A stretch of 64,000 nt of DNA from Acinetobacter rudis (GTDB lineage: Bacteria; Pseudomonadota; Gammaproteobacteria; Pseudomonadales; Moraxellaceae). The notes under the pieces were generated by a model. The model was not told the origin of the DNA, made no database searches, and saw nothing but the letters and a program-made list of their open reading frames with translations. The stretch lies in the NCBI RefSeq assembly GCF_031157835.1, contig NZ_JAVIDR010000014.1:1-64000 (forward strand), given 5' to 3'. Numbering within the stretch: position 1 is the first letter of the stretch; each line of letters begins with the position of its first letter. The position numbers were made by a program, and so were the translations under genes. This document shows, one piece after another, positions 8,171 through 17,441 of the stretch.

Positions 8171-10315
8171 ATGAAAACGATTTTATTGGTGCCAACTGGG
8201 GAAGGTGTAGGTTTAACATCTGCATGCTTAGGTTTTATTTATGCCTTGGAATGTCAAGGAATTAAAGCAGGTTTTCTCAAACCTTTTTCACAGGAGTACG
8301 ATGCTACAGTTGATCGTACAACTGCGCTTTACCAGCATCTTACCCAATCCGATAATGTAGTCGAACCTATTGCTTATACTCAACTGATTCAGCAATATAA
8401 CCAAGGTGAGTGTGATGTATTACTTGAACAAGCTGTTCATATGCATCGACAAATTGCCAAATCTCATGATTTTATTATTGTTGAAGGCTTGTTACCCAAT
8501 GCACGTGATAGCTTCGCATCAAGTCTCAACGCTTCGCTTGCACAGGCACTTGATGCTAAGGTGGTATTTGTAAGTAATGCAGATATTCGTCAAGCAGAAT
8601 GCAGTGCTGAAAAAGTAGAAACTCAGTTACGTCACTTTGGTGGAGCTGCATCTGAACGAACCGCTGGGGTATTGTTCATGCGTACTCGTGGCTTAGCTGA
8701 AGGAACTGCCCAAATTCCGGTCACACTCGACCCAAGCTTACGTCTCACCAAAGAGATTGCTGATTTTAGTCAAGCAATTCAAAAAACACATGCTCATATA
8801 GGTTCATCACAACTTCCTATTATTGGTCTAGTGCCATTTAGTGATAGTTTGAGTGTACCTCGTGTCAGTGACCTCGCACAACAAATCCGTGCCAGCTGGA
8901 TAAATGTTGGTAAAGCAGAAAAACGTCGTGTACTACACAGCAGCCTCATTTCATCAAACATTGAATATGAATTGAATAAATTTGTTGCTGGCGAGTTAAT
9001 CATCAGTGCTTCTGATCGCGTGGATGTATTACTGGCAAGTAGTCTTGCTTGTAGTAATGGTGTGCCATTAGCAGGTTTAATTCTGACTGAGCACCACCAA
9101 CCAAGTGCTAAAATTTTAGATTTTTGTCAGCCAGCAATCAAAAATGGCTTACCAATTTTACATACAACTTTAAGTACATTTGAAACAGCTCAACAACTTG
9201 CTCAGCTCAGCAATGAAATTCCAGTGGATGATATTGAACGTGCTACACAAGTTACCCGTTTTGTTTCGAGTCATATTGACTTAGATTGGCTCACCGAATT
9301 GGTGAATGGTCAATATACTGCACGCCTTTCTCCATCTGCTTTCCGTCATGAACTCGTACAGAAGTCAATTGCTGCGAAAAAACGTATTGTTTTACCAGAA
9401 GGTGATGAACCACGTACGATTCAAGCTGCTGCTATTTGTCAATCCCGTGGTATTGCACAATGTATTTTACTTGCAAAACCAGAAGCAGTACTTGAGGTTG
9501 CTAAAGCGCGTAATATTGAACTCCCAGCAGATCTAGAAATTATTGACCCTGATCTTATTCGTTCTGAATACGTTGCAAAAATGGTTGAGTTACGCAAAGG
9601 CAAGTTGAATGAATCTCAAGCTGATGAACAACTTCAAGATACGGTTGTACTTGGTACAATGATGCTTGCACTTGATCAAGTTGATGGTCTCGTATCTGGT
9701 GCAGTACACACTACAGCCAATACGGTTCGACCAGCGTTCCAGCTTATTAAGACAGCACCAGATTACTCACTAGTCTCTTCTGTATTCTTTATGCTGTTAC
9801 CAGATGAAGTCTATGTCTATGGCGATTGCGCCATTAACCCAGATCCAGATGCGGCACAATTAGCTGAAATTGCAATCCAATCAGCCGATTCAGCCAAAGC
9901 CTTTGGTATTGACCCTCGTATTGCCATGATTTCGTATTCAACAGGTTCTTCTGGCACGGGTGCAGATGTGGACAAAGTTCGTGAAGCAACTGAAATTGCT
10001 AAGCAACGCCGCCCTGACCTACTCATTGATGGACCATTACAATACGATGCTGCATCAGTTGAAAGTGTTGGTCGCTCTAAAGCACCTGATTCTAAAGTTG
10101 CTGGACGTGCCAATGTATTCATTTTCCCTGACCTGAATACAGGTAATACCACTTACAAAGCGGTGCAACGCGCAGCTAATGTGGTTAGTGTTGGACCAAT
10201 GTTACAAGGACTAAATAAACCTGTGAATGATTTATCACGTGGTGCCTTAGTCGATGATATTGTTTTCACTATTGCACTCACAGCAATTCAAGCAGAGCAA
10301 CAAAAAACAGCCTAA
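8171..10315 (+). CDS. pta: Phosphate acetyltransferase, long form
   Basis: Pta exchanges acetyl-CoA and acetyl phosphate. At 714 residues this is the three-domain form. It has an N-terminal P-loop-like (BioD/CobB-type) domain beginning ILLVPTGEGVGLTS, a DRTGG-type middle domain (about 220-340), and the catalytic PTA_PTB domain from about 390 to the end. The last is marked by KRIVLPEGDEPRT, SGAVHTTANTVRPA, SYSTGSSGTGADVDKV, DGPLQYDAA and FPDLNTGNTTYKAVQR. The N-terminal domains in the E. coli enzyme mediate allosteric control. A strong terminator follows at once. Confidence 0.96.
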   Translation: MKTILLVPTGEGVGLTSACLGFIYALECQGIKAGFLKPFSQEYDATVDRTTALYQHLTQSDNVVEPIAYTQLIQQYNQGECDVLLEQAVHMHRQIAKSHDFIIVEGLLPNARDSFASSLNASLAQALDAKVVFVSNADIRQAECSAEKVETQLRHFGGAASERTAGVLFMRTRGLAEGTAQIPVTLDPSLRLTKEIADFSQAIQKTHAHIGSSQLPIIGLVPFSDSLSVPRVSDLAQQIRASWINVGKAEKRRVLHSSLISSNIEYELNKFVAGELIISASDRVDVLLASSLACSNGVPLAGLILTEHHQPSAKILDFCQPAIKNGLPILHTTLSTFETAQQLAQLSNEIPVDDIERATQVTRFVSSHIDLDWLTELVNGQYTARLSPSAFRHELVQKSIAAKKRIVLPEGDEPRTIQAAAICQSRGIAQCILLAKPEAVLEVAKARNIELPADLEIIDPDLIRSEYVAKMVELRKGKLNESQADEQLQDTVVLGTMMLALDQVDGLVSGAVHTTANTVRPAFQLIKTAPDYSLVSSVFFMLLPDEVYVYGDCAINPDPDAAQLAEIAIQSADSAKAFGIDPRIAMISYSTGSSGTGADVDKVREATEIAKQRRPDLLIDGPLQYDAASVESVGRSKAPDSKVAGRANVFIFPDLNTGNTTYKAVQRAANVVSVGPMLQGLNKPVNDLSRGALVDDIVFTIALTAIQAEQQKTA

Positions 10316-10330
10316 CCTCTGCATGCTCAA

Positions 10331-10370
10331 AAGAAGCTCCTTACTGATTATGATGTAAGGAGCTTCTTTT
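10331..10370 (+). terminator. Terminator of ackA-pta
   Basis: A perfect 14-bp stem, AAGAAGCTCCTTAC (10331-10344) with GTAAGGAGCTTCTT (10355-10368), is followed by T residues to 10370. It starts 15 bases after the pta stop. Confidence 0.85.
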
Positions 10371-10565
10371 ATTTATTAAAGTGCGTATAACTGTCGCCTA
10401 AATTTCAAAGCTTCTCTCTTCTTCGCTTTAAACTGATTAATATTCAACTATATTATCTTTTTCATGAATATATTTAACTCATTAACAGTCTGTGTAATTT
10501 TATGAATAATGTCGTTGACAAGTTTTTATTAATTTAGGCGTTTTAGCTTAAAAAGCGCACTTTTG

Positions 10566-10571
10566 TATAAT
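10566..10571 (+). promoter_or_regulatory. Candidate -10 box of the acyltransferase operon
   Basis: A perfect TATAAT lies 58 bases before the MBOAT gene start. The -35 region 17 bases upstream is poor (TTAGCT), so this is only a candidate. The rest of the gap between pta and this gene (about 10371-10560) shows no gene. Confidence 0.4.
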
Positions 10572-10629
10572 TACATTCATAAGTGAGCGTGCTAGAATCC
10601 GCCAGCTAACTCTCATAGATCCAATAACA

Positions 10630-12129
10630 ATGTTCTCGTTCTTATCCATTGAATTCAGTCTATTATTTATTTTATTTTTCTGTCTTTATTGGTCATTTCG
10701 CTCAAAACCACAAATCCAAAATTTTGTTTTGATGCTTGCAAGTTATGCTGTGATCTATGCTATGGCTAATGCAACAGCCGTTGTTATTCTTTTGGGATTT
10801 AGTTTGGGTATTTATTTGTTGTCCTTAGCAATGGATGCTTATCAACAACATAAAAAGAAGATTCTCATTTTAGGTATTGTTTTTACCTTAGCCCAGCTCA
10901 GTTGGTTTAAGTACTACGATTTTTTCAAAGTGAATATCAGCCAAGCACTTGATGCATTACAACTGGATAGCTCAGGCTTGATGGCTAATCTTATCTTGCC
11001 TTTAGGTATTTCATATTACTCTTTCCAGGCAATAAGTTACTTAGTCAGTCGATATTATAATGAAAGCGAAGTACCTCGATTTGGCATCTTACAATTACTG
11101 ACACACTTTTCATTTTTTGCAACGATTACCGCAGGGCCAATTGCTCGAGCCAAGAATGTGAAAGGTTTAAATGATATTTGTGGTCAAAACTGCGGTATGA
11201 GTGAGCAATTACGCAGTACAACACCAAGACAAGTTTTATTTCCAAGTTTAGCGTTATTGCTCATCATTATTGCACTGATTAAAAAATGGTGGATTGCTGG
11301 CTGGCTAGCCGATGAATGGGTTAACCCTGTCTTTGCAAACCCAATGCAATATCACAGTCTTGAGATTTTAGCAGCGATCTATGCCTATACCTTACAGTTG
11401 TTTTTAGACTTTTCTGGTTATAGTGAAATGATGATTGCATTTGCCCTATTGCTTGGTTTTCGTATTCCTGTGAACTTTAAAGCTCCCTTACTAGCACACA
11501 ATATTCGTGACTTTTGGGATAAATGGCATATCAGTTTATCGACGTGGATTCGAGACTATATCTACATTCCACTTGGGGGAAGCCGAGATGGTTTCACTCG
11601 CACACAATTTAACTTGGTCACCGCCATGGTACTCTCGGGTGTTTGGCATGGTTCTGGTTGGAATTTCTTTCTCTGGGGCTTGCTACATGGTCTAGCCCTA
11701 GTGCTCTTAAACTGTAGCGATAAACTCTATCAAAAAACCTTCAATGTAACCGCAAAACAAGCACGTGATGCACTTTCAAAATCAAGTTGGATTGGCAAAG
11801 TTATTTCTGTGTTTGTAACGATTAACTTTGTTTGTTTCTGTTTTGTCTTCTTCCGTGCCAAAAGCCTAGATGAAGCACTACAAGTCTTCCAAGCGCTCTT
11901 TAGTAATGTCATCAATATACAGTGGACAAATAATCCACTTTATTTATTGAGTTTAATGGTTATCGCTTGGGGACTATACCCGTTTATTAGTCGTTTACTG
12001 CAAAGTGCCTGCCTAAGCCTTATACGTGTACCACGCTATTTGCTTATTGTTCCACTTTTCATCGTATTTTTAATTATTGTTATCTGTGCACCATCTGGCA
12101 TCCCGGGCTTTATCTATGCAAACTTCTAA
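10630..12129 (+). CDS. MBOAT-family membrane O-acyltransferase
   Basis: This 499-residue polytopic inner-membrane protein of the MBOAT family (AlgI/DltB/PatA group) moves acyl groups across the membrane for transfer to surface polymers. Key segments are DFWDKWHISLSTWIRDY, YIPLGGSR and SGVWHGSGWNFFLWG, where the WHG histidine is the invariant catalytic residue of the family. About ten hydrophobic stretches cover most of the length. It overlaps the next gene by 14 bases and is followed by two SGNH proteins, the usual partners in polysaccharide or peptidoglycan O-acetylation. The acceptor cannot be told from sequence, and no glycan synthase is adjacent. Confidence 0.85.
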   Translation: MFSFLSIEFSLLFILFFCLYWSFRSKPQIQNFVLMLASYAVIYAMANATAVVILLGFSLGIYLLSLAMDAYQQHKKKILILGIVFTLAQLSWFKYYDFFKVNISQALDALQLDSSGLMANLILPLGISYYSFQAISYLVSRYYNESEVPRFGILQLLTHFSFFATITAGPIARAKNVKGLNDICGQNCGMSEQLRSTTPRQVLFPSLALLLIIIALIKKWWIAGWLADEWVNPVFANPMQYHSLEILAAIYAYTLQLFLDFSGYSEMMIAFALLLGFRIPVNFKAPLLAHNIRDFWDKWHISLSTWIRDYIYIPLGGSRDGFTRTQFNLVTAMVLSGVWHGSGWNFFLWGLLHGLALVLLNCSDKLYQKTFNVTAKQARDALSKSSWIGKVISVFVTINFVCFCFVFFRAKSLDEALQVFQALFSNVINIQWTNNPLYLLSLMVIAWGLYPFISRLLQSACLSLIRVPRYLLIVPLFIVFLIIVICAPSGIPGFIYANF

Positions 12130-13213
12130 GCAACCTGAATCAATAGACCATGTCAGCACAGACCTCAGTGATGCATCATCAACAGCACAACAAGGTTCAA
12201 CCTCTGCGGCTTTTGTTTATATCTTAAGTAGTTTGTTAATTTGCGCATTGCTGAGTATCTGGATAATGCAAAACTCAGTAAATGCGTACTACCAGCAAAC
12301 CTATCATCAGCCTAGTCCACTGGTTGATTTAGATGATTATCCAAGTTGGAGTTTAGGTGGAACAATTGGTGATGAACTTTATCATCAACATGATGCAGTA
12401 AAAGCCAAAATATCTGCATGGAACAGTGACATCATCGAAAATTTTAACGCTGAATATGCTTTTAGCCCAGAATTTAAAACAGCAATGTTAGAAAAGCAAA
12501 AACAAGAACAACTCAAACTTGCAAGCCAAGCAAAAGCTCAGGCAGAGGCGCGTGCACAAGAAGCACAGTTAAATCAATTTAGTATTACCAAAGCAGATCA
12601 GGTCTTCTTTGCTGGTGACTCCTTAATGCAAGGAGTTGCACCACATGTTCAAAAATACCTACAAGAACAATATTCAATTAAAACCGTTAATCTTAGTAAA
12701 CAAAGTACAGGGCTTGCCTACCCAAAATTCTTTAATTGGCCTCAAACCATCAAAGAAACGTTGGCACAAAATCCAGCAATTAAAATCTTAGTGGTCTTTT
12801 TAGGTCCAAATGACCCTTGGGATATGCCTAGCCCTACAGGAGGTGCTTACCTCAAGTTTGAAACACCTGAATGGGAAGCTGAATATCGCTCACGAATTGC
12901 AGACATTATTCAAACAGCTCAACGACACCAAGTTAAAGTCATGTGGATCAGCCCACCGAATATGCGTAAAGACAGTTTAAATCATCAAATGATTTATCTT
13001 AACCAGATTATTGCAGCTGAAGTTCAGCTACAACATGCCTATTTAATAGATTCAAGAGAAATCTTAGGAACAAGTAACAACATCTATAATGATTATCTAC
13101 TCAAAGATGGAGTTTCAAATAAAATGCGCAGTGCCGATGGCATACATTTTTCAACAGAAGGTCAAAAAAATATTGCCAAGATTATTGAACAACATATTAG
13201 AATTGTGAACTAA
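12116..13213 (+). CDS. Membrane-anchored SGNH/GDSL hydrolase-like protein (DUF459 type)
   Basis: This 365-residue protein starts at ATG 12116 inside the end of the MBOAT gene. An upstream in-frame start at 12077 is less likely because it deepens the overlap. One membrane segment lies at about residues 35-55 (FVYILSSLLICALLSIWIM), so the C-terminal domain is probably periplasmic. A charged Ala/Lys/Glu-rich helix precedes the SGNH domain. Block I is FFAGDSLMQG, the Asn block is FLGPNDPWD, and the His block is ADGIHFSTEGQ. Such proteins usually act as acetyl transferases or esterases working with an MBOAT partner. It is probably translationally coupled to the gene before it. Confidence 0.8.
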   Translation: MQTSKQPESIDHVSTDLSDASSTAQQGSTSAAFVYILSSLLICALLSIWIMQNSVNAYYQQTYHQPSPLVDLDDYPSWSLGGTIGDELYHQHDAVKAKISAWNSDIIENFNAEYAFSPEFKTAMLEKQKQEQLKLASQAKAQAEARAQEAQLNQFSITKADQVFFAGDSLMQGVAPHVQKYLQEQYSIKTVNLSKQSTGLAYPKFFNWPQTIKETLAQNPAIKILVVFLGPNDPWDMPSPTGGAYLKFETPEWEAEYRSRIADIIQTAQRHQVKVMWISPPNMRKDSLNHQMIYLNQIIAAEVQLQHAYLIDSREILGTSNNIYNDYLLKDGVSNKMRSADGIHFSTEGQKNIAKIIEQHIRIVN

Positions 13214-13238
13214 TCCATCTTAGATACAAAGATTTATT

Positions 13239-14522
13239 ATGAATAAACTGCAAAGTTTGACCTCACTATCATGTATGTTATTCATGAGCTGCCAAAGTCT
13301 ATCCGCAGCGAGTTTAAGTAATTTTAATGAACCGAATAGTCAAAATTTAATTCAAGCCTTACAAACAAAAAAAATTCACATTGTGCAGCTTGGAGACTCA
13401 CATACTGCTGCTGATGAAATGACGAATAATATGCGTCTCCAACTACAGAGCACTTTGGGCAATGGTGGAATGGGTTGGGGTATGCCCATGTATTTTACTG
13501 GCCATCGTTTAGTCCGCTATGGTTATGACAATAGTGGTTGGCAACCCGTCTCAAGTCGAACACGCAGTGATGAAAATTATAGTCTTGGTGGATTATTAGC
13601 AATACCACAGTCAACAGCTGCCAGTCTTACGATTAAAGCGAAACAAAGTGAAGTTAGCCAACGCTATACAGTCAGTATTCGCCAGCAGGCAGGTGATAGT
13701 CCCCTCATTGGCCAAGATGCCCAAGGCCGCCCTATCTCTATAGAAGCACCAATCAAAAATGGCACTTGGCAATTTGTGCAGTTTGTTGCCCAGCCACCGT
13801 TTACCATTCAAAGCCAACAAGCAAAACAAACGGCTCTAGGTGGATGGTGGGGAGAAAATGAAAGAGGACAAGGTGCTGTGGTTTCTGCACTCGGTATTAA
13901 TGGTGCTCAGCTCTCTTATTGGAATCGCTGGAATACTCAAGCTTGGCAAAAAGAACTCGCAGCTGTTTCACCCAATTTATTGATTTTGGCTTATGGAACC
14001 AACGAAGCCTACAATAACAATCTTGATGTTGCTCAAACACGTCAAATCTTGATTGAGAAAATTCAAGCAATTCGTAGTGCAAGCCCTAAAACTGCAGTAA
14101 TGATTGTTTCTGCACCTGAAAGCCTAAAAAGCATCAATGGCTCTTGTGGTGTACGTCCAATTAAACTGGACGAAGTACAGCAAATGCAACGTGAAGTTGC
14201 TCAACAATACAAAACACTCTACTGGGACTGGCAAGCGGCTATGGGTGGCAACTGTAGCATGAAGACGTGGATCAACCGTGGTGATGCACGTCGTGATGGT
14301 GTTCACTTCAGTGCTTCTGGTTACCAAAAGCTCGGTAATATGCTTGCGGCAGATATTTTAAATATTGCTAATATTCAATCTAGTACAGTATCACCAAGCT
14401 ATGGTTTAAACACCAATACAGTAGCAGATGATCTCTCACCACAGGGTGGTGTAAATATCAAAACAACAACACGTCCATATGCAACAATTTGCAAGGGAAA
14501 TGACTGTACACCTTTTCCCTAA
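13239..14522 (+). CDS. Secreted SGNH/GDSL hydrolase-like protein
   Basis: This 427-residue protein has a probable signal peptide over residues 1-24 (SLSCMLFMSCQSLSAAS). Block I is VQLGDSHTAADE, block III is LAYGTNEAYNN, and block V is RRDGVHFSASGYQ, giving a complete Ser-Asp-His set. Between them lies a ~120-residue insertion (about 110-225), probably a beta-rich accessory module. It follows the previous SGNH gene by 25 bases and ends in a low-complexity tail. It is likely a periplasmic or surface acetyltransferase or esterase in the same acylation pathway. The substrate is unknown. Confidence 0.75.
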   Translation: MNKLQSLTSLSCMLFMSCQSLSAASLSNFNEPNSQNLIQALQTKKIHIVQLGDSHTAADEMTNNMRLQLQSTLGNGGMGWGMPMYFTGHRLVRYGYDNSGWQPVSSRTRSDENYSLGGLLAIPQSTAASLTIKAKQSEVSQRYTVSIRQQAGDSPLIGQDAQGRPISIEAPIKNGTWQFVQFVAQPPFTIQSQQAKQTALGGWWGENERGQGAVVSALGINGAQLSYWNRWNTQAWQKELAAVSPNLLILAYGTNEAYNNNLDVAQTRQILIEKIQAIRSASPKTAVMIVSAPESLKSINGSCGVRPIKLDEVQQMQREVAQQYKTLYWDWQAAMGGNCSMKTWINRGDARRDGVHFSASGYQKLGNMLAADILNIANIQSSTVSPSYGLNTNTVADDLSPQGGVNIKTTTRPYATICKGNDCTPFP

Positions 14523-14545
14523 GCCGTTCTAAAGCACTCCAAGCT

Positions 14546-14582
14546 AAGCAAGAGATTGTTTTAACAACAATCTCTTGCTTAC
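14546..14582 (+). terminator. Strong hairpin after the SGNH genes
   Basis: A perfect 16-bp stem, TAAGCAAGAGATTGTT (14546-14561) with AACAATCTCTTGCTTA (14567-14582), has a 5-base loop. There is no T-run, so it may act as a processing or partial termination site before the next gene, whose ATG is 17 bases downstream. Confidence 0.6.
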
Positions 14583-14598
14583 TATAGAGAGAATTAAA

Positions 14599-15204
14599 AT
14601 GCAGCCCTCTCCTCGACATACTTTTTTAATCCCCTTCTTATTGGCAATGCTGGGTATTGCCTTAATTCTACTGGCATCAATCGCCCTTATACTGATGTTA
14701 AATCGTTATCTAGGCATGCAAATTAGCTTTGAGCAAAGTCTTCAGATCATATTTATGCTGGTGGGTAGTCTCTGCCTCCCATGGATTACTCAGCGTTTTT
14801 TTAAATCATCTCCCCAACACCCTCACACAGCCCTAAGCACATCTTCTGTACCAAAAGAAAATTCCTATGCGCAAAAGTATCGATGGGGCAAGATCATTGC
14901 TTTTGCATTAGCACTCACGACTTTTTGGGTCATTTTAGGCCCATGGTCATATGTGATTACCATGTTGCAGTATTTGAGTCATTGGACATATCACCGTACC
15001 GCGCTGTTCTTTTTTGCTTTTGTTACCATTGTGCTTTCTTCCCTATTCTTAGCCGCCATATTACATTTTTTCTCACGCTATATTTTTAAAATCGACTCTA
15101 AACAACAATATTGGAATGAGTGGTGTATTAGCCTGAGCTTTGGTCTGGGATTATTGATTTTTGCACAATTATTACTCAACATATTCATACTCAAGTTTTT
15201 ATGA
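14599..15204 (+). CDS. Hypothetical four-helix membrane protein
   Basis: This 201-residue protein of unknown family starts at ATG 14599 with AGAGAGA 7-13 bases upstream. A TTG start at 14575 would fall inside the preceding hairpin. Hydrophobic segments lie at about residues 10-35, 45-65, 100-125, 135-160 and 180-201, with a Ser/His-rich polar stretch between the second and third. It sits in the same orientation behind the acylation operon but separated by a strong hairpin, so a shared role is only possible. No catalytic motif is visible. Confidence 0.6.
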   Translation: MQPSPRHTFLIPFLLAMLGIALILLASIALILMLNRYLGMQISFEQSLQIIFMLVGSLCLPWITQRFFKSSPQHPHTALSTSSVPKENSYAQKYRWGKIIAFALALTTFWVILGPWSYVITMLQYLSHWTYHRTALFFFAFVTIVLSSLFLAAILHFFSRYIFKIDSKQQYWNEWCISLSFGLGLLIFAQLLLNIFILKFL

Positions 15205-15313
15205 TGATGATCCAATTCACACAAGCAATATCATCATCAAAAAATAACCTATTGTATTGCCCCACCATAGTCTAAAAATTCTGCTAAATCACCACTTCAA
15301 CACGTTTATCACG

Positions 15314-15319
15314 TATAAT
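15314..15319 (+). promoter_or_regulatory. Candidate -10 box of the fumarase gene
   Basis: TATAAT lies 39 bases before the fumarase ATG. No good -35 hexamer stands at 16-18 bases, so support is limited to the -10 match and position. Confidence 0.4.
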
Positions 15320-15358
15320 TTAGCCCGCTAGCTTTCAGCCCGCTCAAGAGATTTTGAT

Positions 15359-16885
15359 ATGACAACGATTATCAAGCAAGATGACTTGATCACCTCGGTC
15401 AAGGATGCGCTTCAATTTATTTCTTACTATCACCCACAAGACTTTATCCAAGCGATGAGTCGTGCCTATGATCGTGAAGAGAATAAAGCCGCTAAAGATG
15501 CGATTGCACAGATTTTAATTAACTCGCGTATGTGTGCCGAAGGCCACCGCCCAATCTGTCAAGATACAGGGATTGTCAACGTCTTGGTTGATGTTGGTTT
15601 GGACGTTAAATTTGATTTGACCATGAGCTTAGATGATGCCATCAATGAAGGTGTTCGTCAGGGCTATTTAGAAAATAGTAACGTCCTTCGTGCTTCAGTT
15701 TTAGCTGATCCTGCTTTTGGTCGTAAAAACACCAAAGATAATACGCCTGCAGTGATTCACTATAAACTCGTACCAGGTAATAAAGTAGATATTACTGTTG
15801 CTGCTAAAGGTGGCGGTTCAGAAAATAAATCTAAACTTGCAATGCTTAACCCATCTGATTCAATCGTAGATTGGGTATTAAAAACAGTTCCAACTATGGG
15901 TGCTGGCTGGTGTCCACCTGGTATGCTTGGTATCGGGATTGGTGGTACTGCTGAAAAAGCCATGATGCTTGCAAAAGAAGCGCTCATGGAAGAACTTAAC
16001 ATGGACGAATTACTTCGTCGTGGTCCACAGAACCAAACTGAAGAGCTACGTATCGAAATTTTCGAAAAAGTAAATGCTCTTGGTATTGGTGCACAAGGTC
16101 TAGGCGGTTTAACGACTGTTCTTGATATTAAAATCAAAGACTATCCTTGTCATGCAGCTGGAAAACCAGTAGGTATGATTCCAAACTGTGCTGCAACTCG
16201 TCATGCACACTTCCAGCTTGATGGTACTGGTCCTGCACATATTCAGGCGCCTAAACTTGAAGACTATCCAGAAGTCACTTGGGATTCTTCACAGTCTAAA
16301 CGTGTAGACCTTGATAACATCACACAAGAAGAAATGGATTCATGGAAACCAGGTGATACGCTATTACTCAACGGTACAATTTATACTGGACGTGATGCTG
16401 CACATAAACGTATGGTTGACATGTTAGCAAAAGGTGAAAAACTACCTGTTGATTTAAAGGGTAAGTTTATTTACTACGTTGGCCCTGTTGATCCTGTTGG
16501 TGACGAAGTTGTTGGCCCTGCTGGTCCAACTACGGCAACACGTATGGACAAATTTACCCGTACAATTCTAGAAGAAACAGGATTGTTCGGTATGATTGGT
16601 AAAGCTGATCGTGGTCCTGCTGCTGTTCAAGCAATTAAAGACAACAAAGCCACTTATTTAATGGCTGTTGGTGGCGCTGCATATTTAGTATCTAAAGCTG
16701 TACGTGAAGCTGAAGTTGTTGCCTTTGCTGACCTTGGTATGGAAGCAATCTACAAATTCAAAGTTCAAGATATGCCAGTATCTGTAGCAGTAGATGTAAA
16801 CGGTACTTCTATTCATGCGATTGCACCAAAAATTTGGCAAGCAAAAATCGGTAAAATTCCAGTTGTAGACGCGGCTCAAGGCTAA
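15359..16885 (+). CDS. Class I (iron-sulfur) fumarate hydratase
   Basis: This 508-residue single-chain class I fumarase hydrates fumarate to malate in the TCA cycle using a [4Fe-4S] cluster. The N-terminal (Fumerase) part carries ICQDTGIVNVLVDVG, VAAKGGGSENKSK, PPGMLGIGIGGTAEKAM and PNCAATRHAHF. The C-terminal (beta-domain) part starts near residue 310 and carries YYVGPVDPVGDEVVGPAGPT. Candidate cluster cysteines are Cys62 (CQDT), the Cys in GWCPPGM and the one in PNCAATRH. Class I enzymes are oxygen-sensitive, unlike FumC. It is monocistronic with a terminator 15 bases past the stop. Confidence 0.93.
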   Translation: MTTIIKQDDLITSVKDALQFISYYHPQDFIQAMSRAYDREENKAAKDAIAQILINSRMCAEGHRPICQDTGIVNVLVDVGLDVKFDLTMSLDDAINEGVRQGYLENSNVLRASVLADPAFGRKNTKDNTPAVIHYKLVPGNKVDITVAAKGGGSENKSKLAMLNPSDSIVDWVLKTVPTMGAGWCPPGMLGIGIGGTAEKAMMLAKEALMEELNMDELLRRGPQNQTEELRIEIFEKVNALGIGAQGLGGLTTVLDIKIKDYPCHAAGKPVGMIPNCAATRHAHFQLDGTGPAHIQAPKLEDYPEVTWDSSQSKRVDLDNITQEEMDSWKPGDTLLLNGTIYTGRDAAHKRMVDMLAKGEKLPVDLKGKFIYYVGPVDPVGDEVVGPAGPTTATRMDKFTRTILEETGLFGMIGKADRGPAAVQAIKDNKATYLMAVGGAAYLVSKAVREAEVVAFADLGMEAIYKFKVQDMPVSVAVDVNGTSIHAIAPKIWQAKIGKIPVVDAAQG

Positions 16886-16900
16886 GCGCTTATGGCATAG

Positions 16901-16938
16901 AAAAGCCAGCAGCTAAATAGCGTGCTGGCTTTTTTTAT
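16901..16938 (+). terminator. Terminator of fumarase gene
   Basis: AAGCCAGC (16903-16910) pairs with GCTGGCTT (16924-16931) and is followed by a run of T to 16937. Confidence 0.85.
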
Positions 16939-16967
16939 TGCTTAATTCAAAACTTTTAATAAAAAAA

Positions 16968-17399
16968 TCAACCTTTTGCCATTAATACATAATCACCCTC
17001 AGCACATTTCCCACCATCAACTACTTGCCAAGCATGTTTAATATAAAAACGTTGCGCTGCGTGATTTTCACTCAAGCATTTCAAATTTCCCGTTGTCGTA
17101 AAGTGTTTTTCAGCTGCGATTAAAAGTGCTGAACCTACACCTAAATTTTGAAATTGAGGCGCAACAAATAAATGATGTAAAAAATTATCAGGAAGAAAAA
17201 CTGCTGCAAATCCCAAATATTGCTGCCCATATTCTGCAACAAGTATTAACTCATCTTGGGTCGACGCTTCAAAATCCTGCAACGTCCACTGTGAAGCATC
17301 TAACCAAGACCAACTTTCAATTCTAGTCTGTAGAAAAAGTTGGCTTAAAGCCAGCTTATCTTGTGGTTGATAGTGCCTAATATTGATGCTTAAACTCAA
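16968..17399 (-). CDS. GNAT-family N-acetyltransferase with a TTG start
   Basis: This 143-residue GNAT acetyltransferase of unknown substrate shows the acetyl-CoA-binding motif in LFVAPQFQNLGVGSALLIAAE and a C-terminal block SENHAAQRFYIKHAW. The only start that preserves the family N-terminus is TTG at 17399. A perfect AGGAGG (17412-17407) lies seven bases upstream, which supports it. That Shine-Dalgarno forms the 3' arm of a hairpin which also looks like the topA terminator, so translation or read-through may be structure-dependent. It follows topA in the same direction. Confidence 0.8.
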   Translation of the reverse strand: MSLSINIRHYQPQDKLALSQLFLQTRIESWSWLDASQWTLQDFEASTQDELILVAEYGQQYLGFAAVFLPDNFLHHLFVAPQFQNLGVGSALLIAAEKHFTTTGNLKCLSENHAAQRFYIKHAWQVVDGGKCAEGDYVLMAKG

Positions 17400-17426
17400 A
17401 AAAATCCCTCCTTTATACGGAGGGAT
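17398..17426 (-). terminator. Hairpin between topA and GNAT gene (terminator or SD sequestrator)
   Basis: The arms ATCCCTCC (17404-17411) and GGAGGGAT (17419-17426) form a perfect 8-bp stem. On the minus strand the stem is followed directly by a run of T that includes the GNAT TTG start codon. In that RNA the 3' arm contains the Shine-Dalgarno of the next gene. Confidence 0.7.
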
Positions 17427-17441
17427 GTCTTGTAAGGAGGA

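Noticed and set aside
15760-16137. 125-residue reading frame antisense to the fumarase gene
   Set aside because: It is fully inside a clear fumarase gene, has no ribosome site and has Ser/Pro-rich antisense-type composition.
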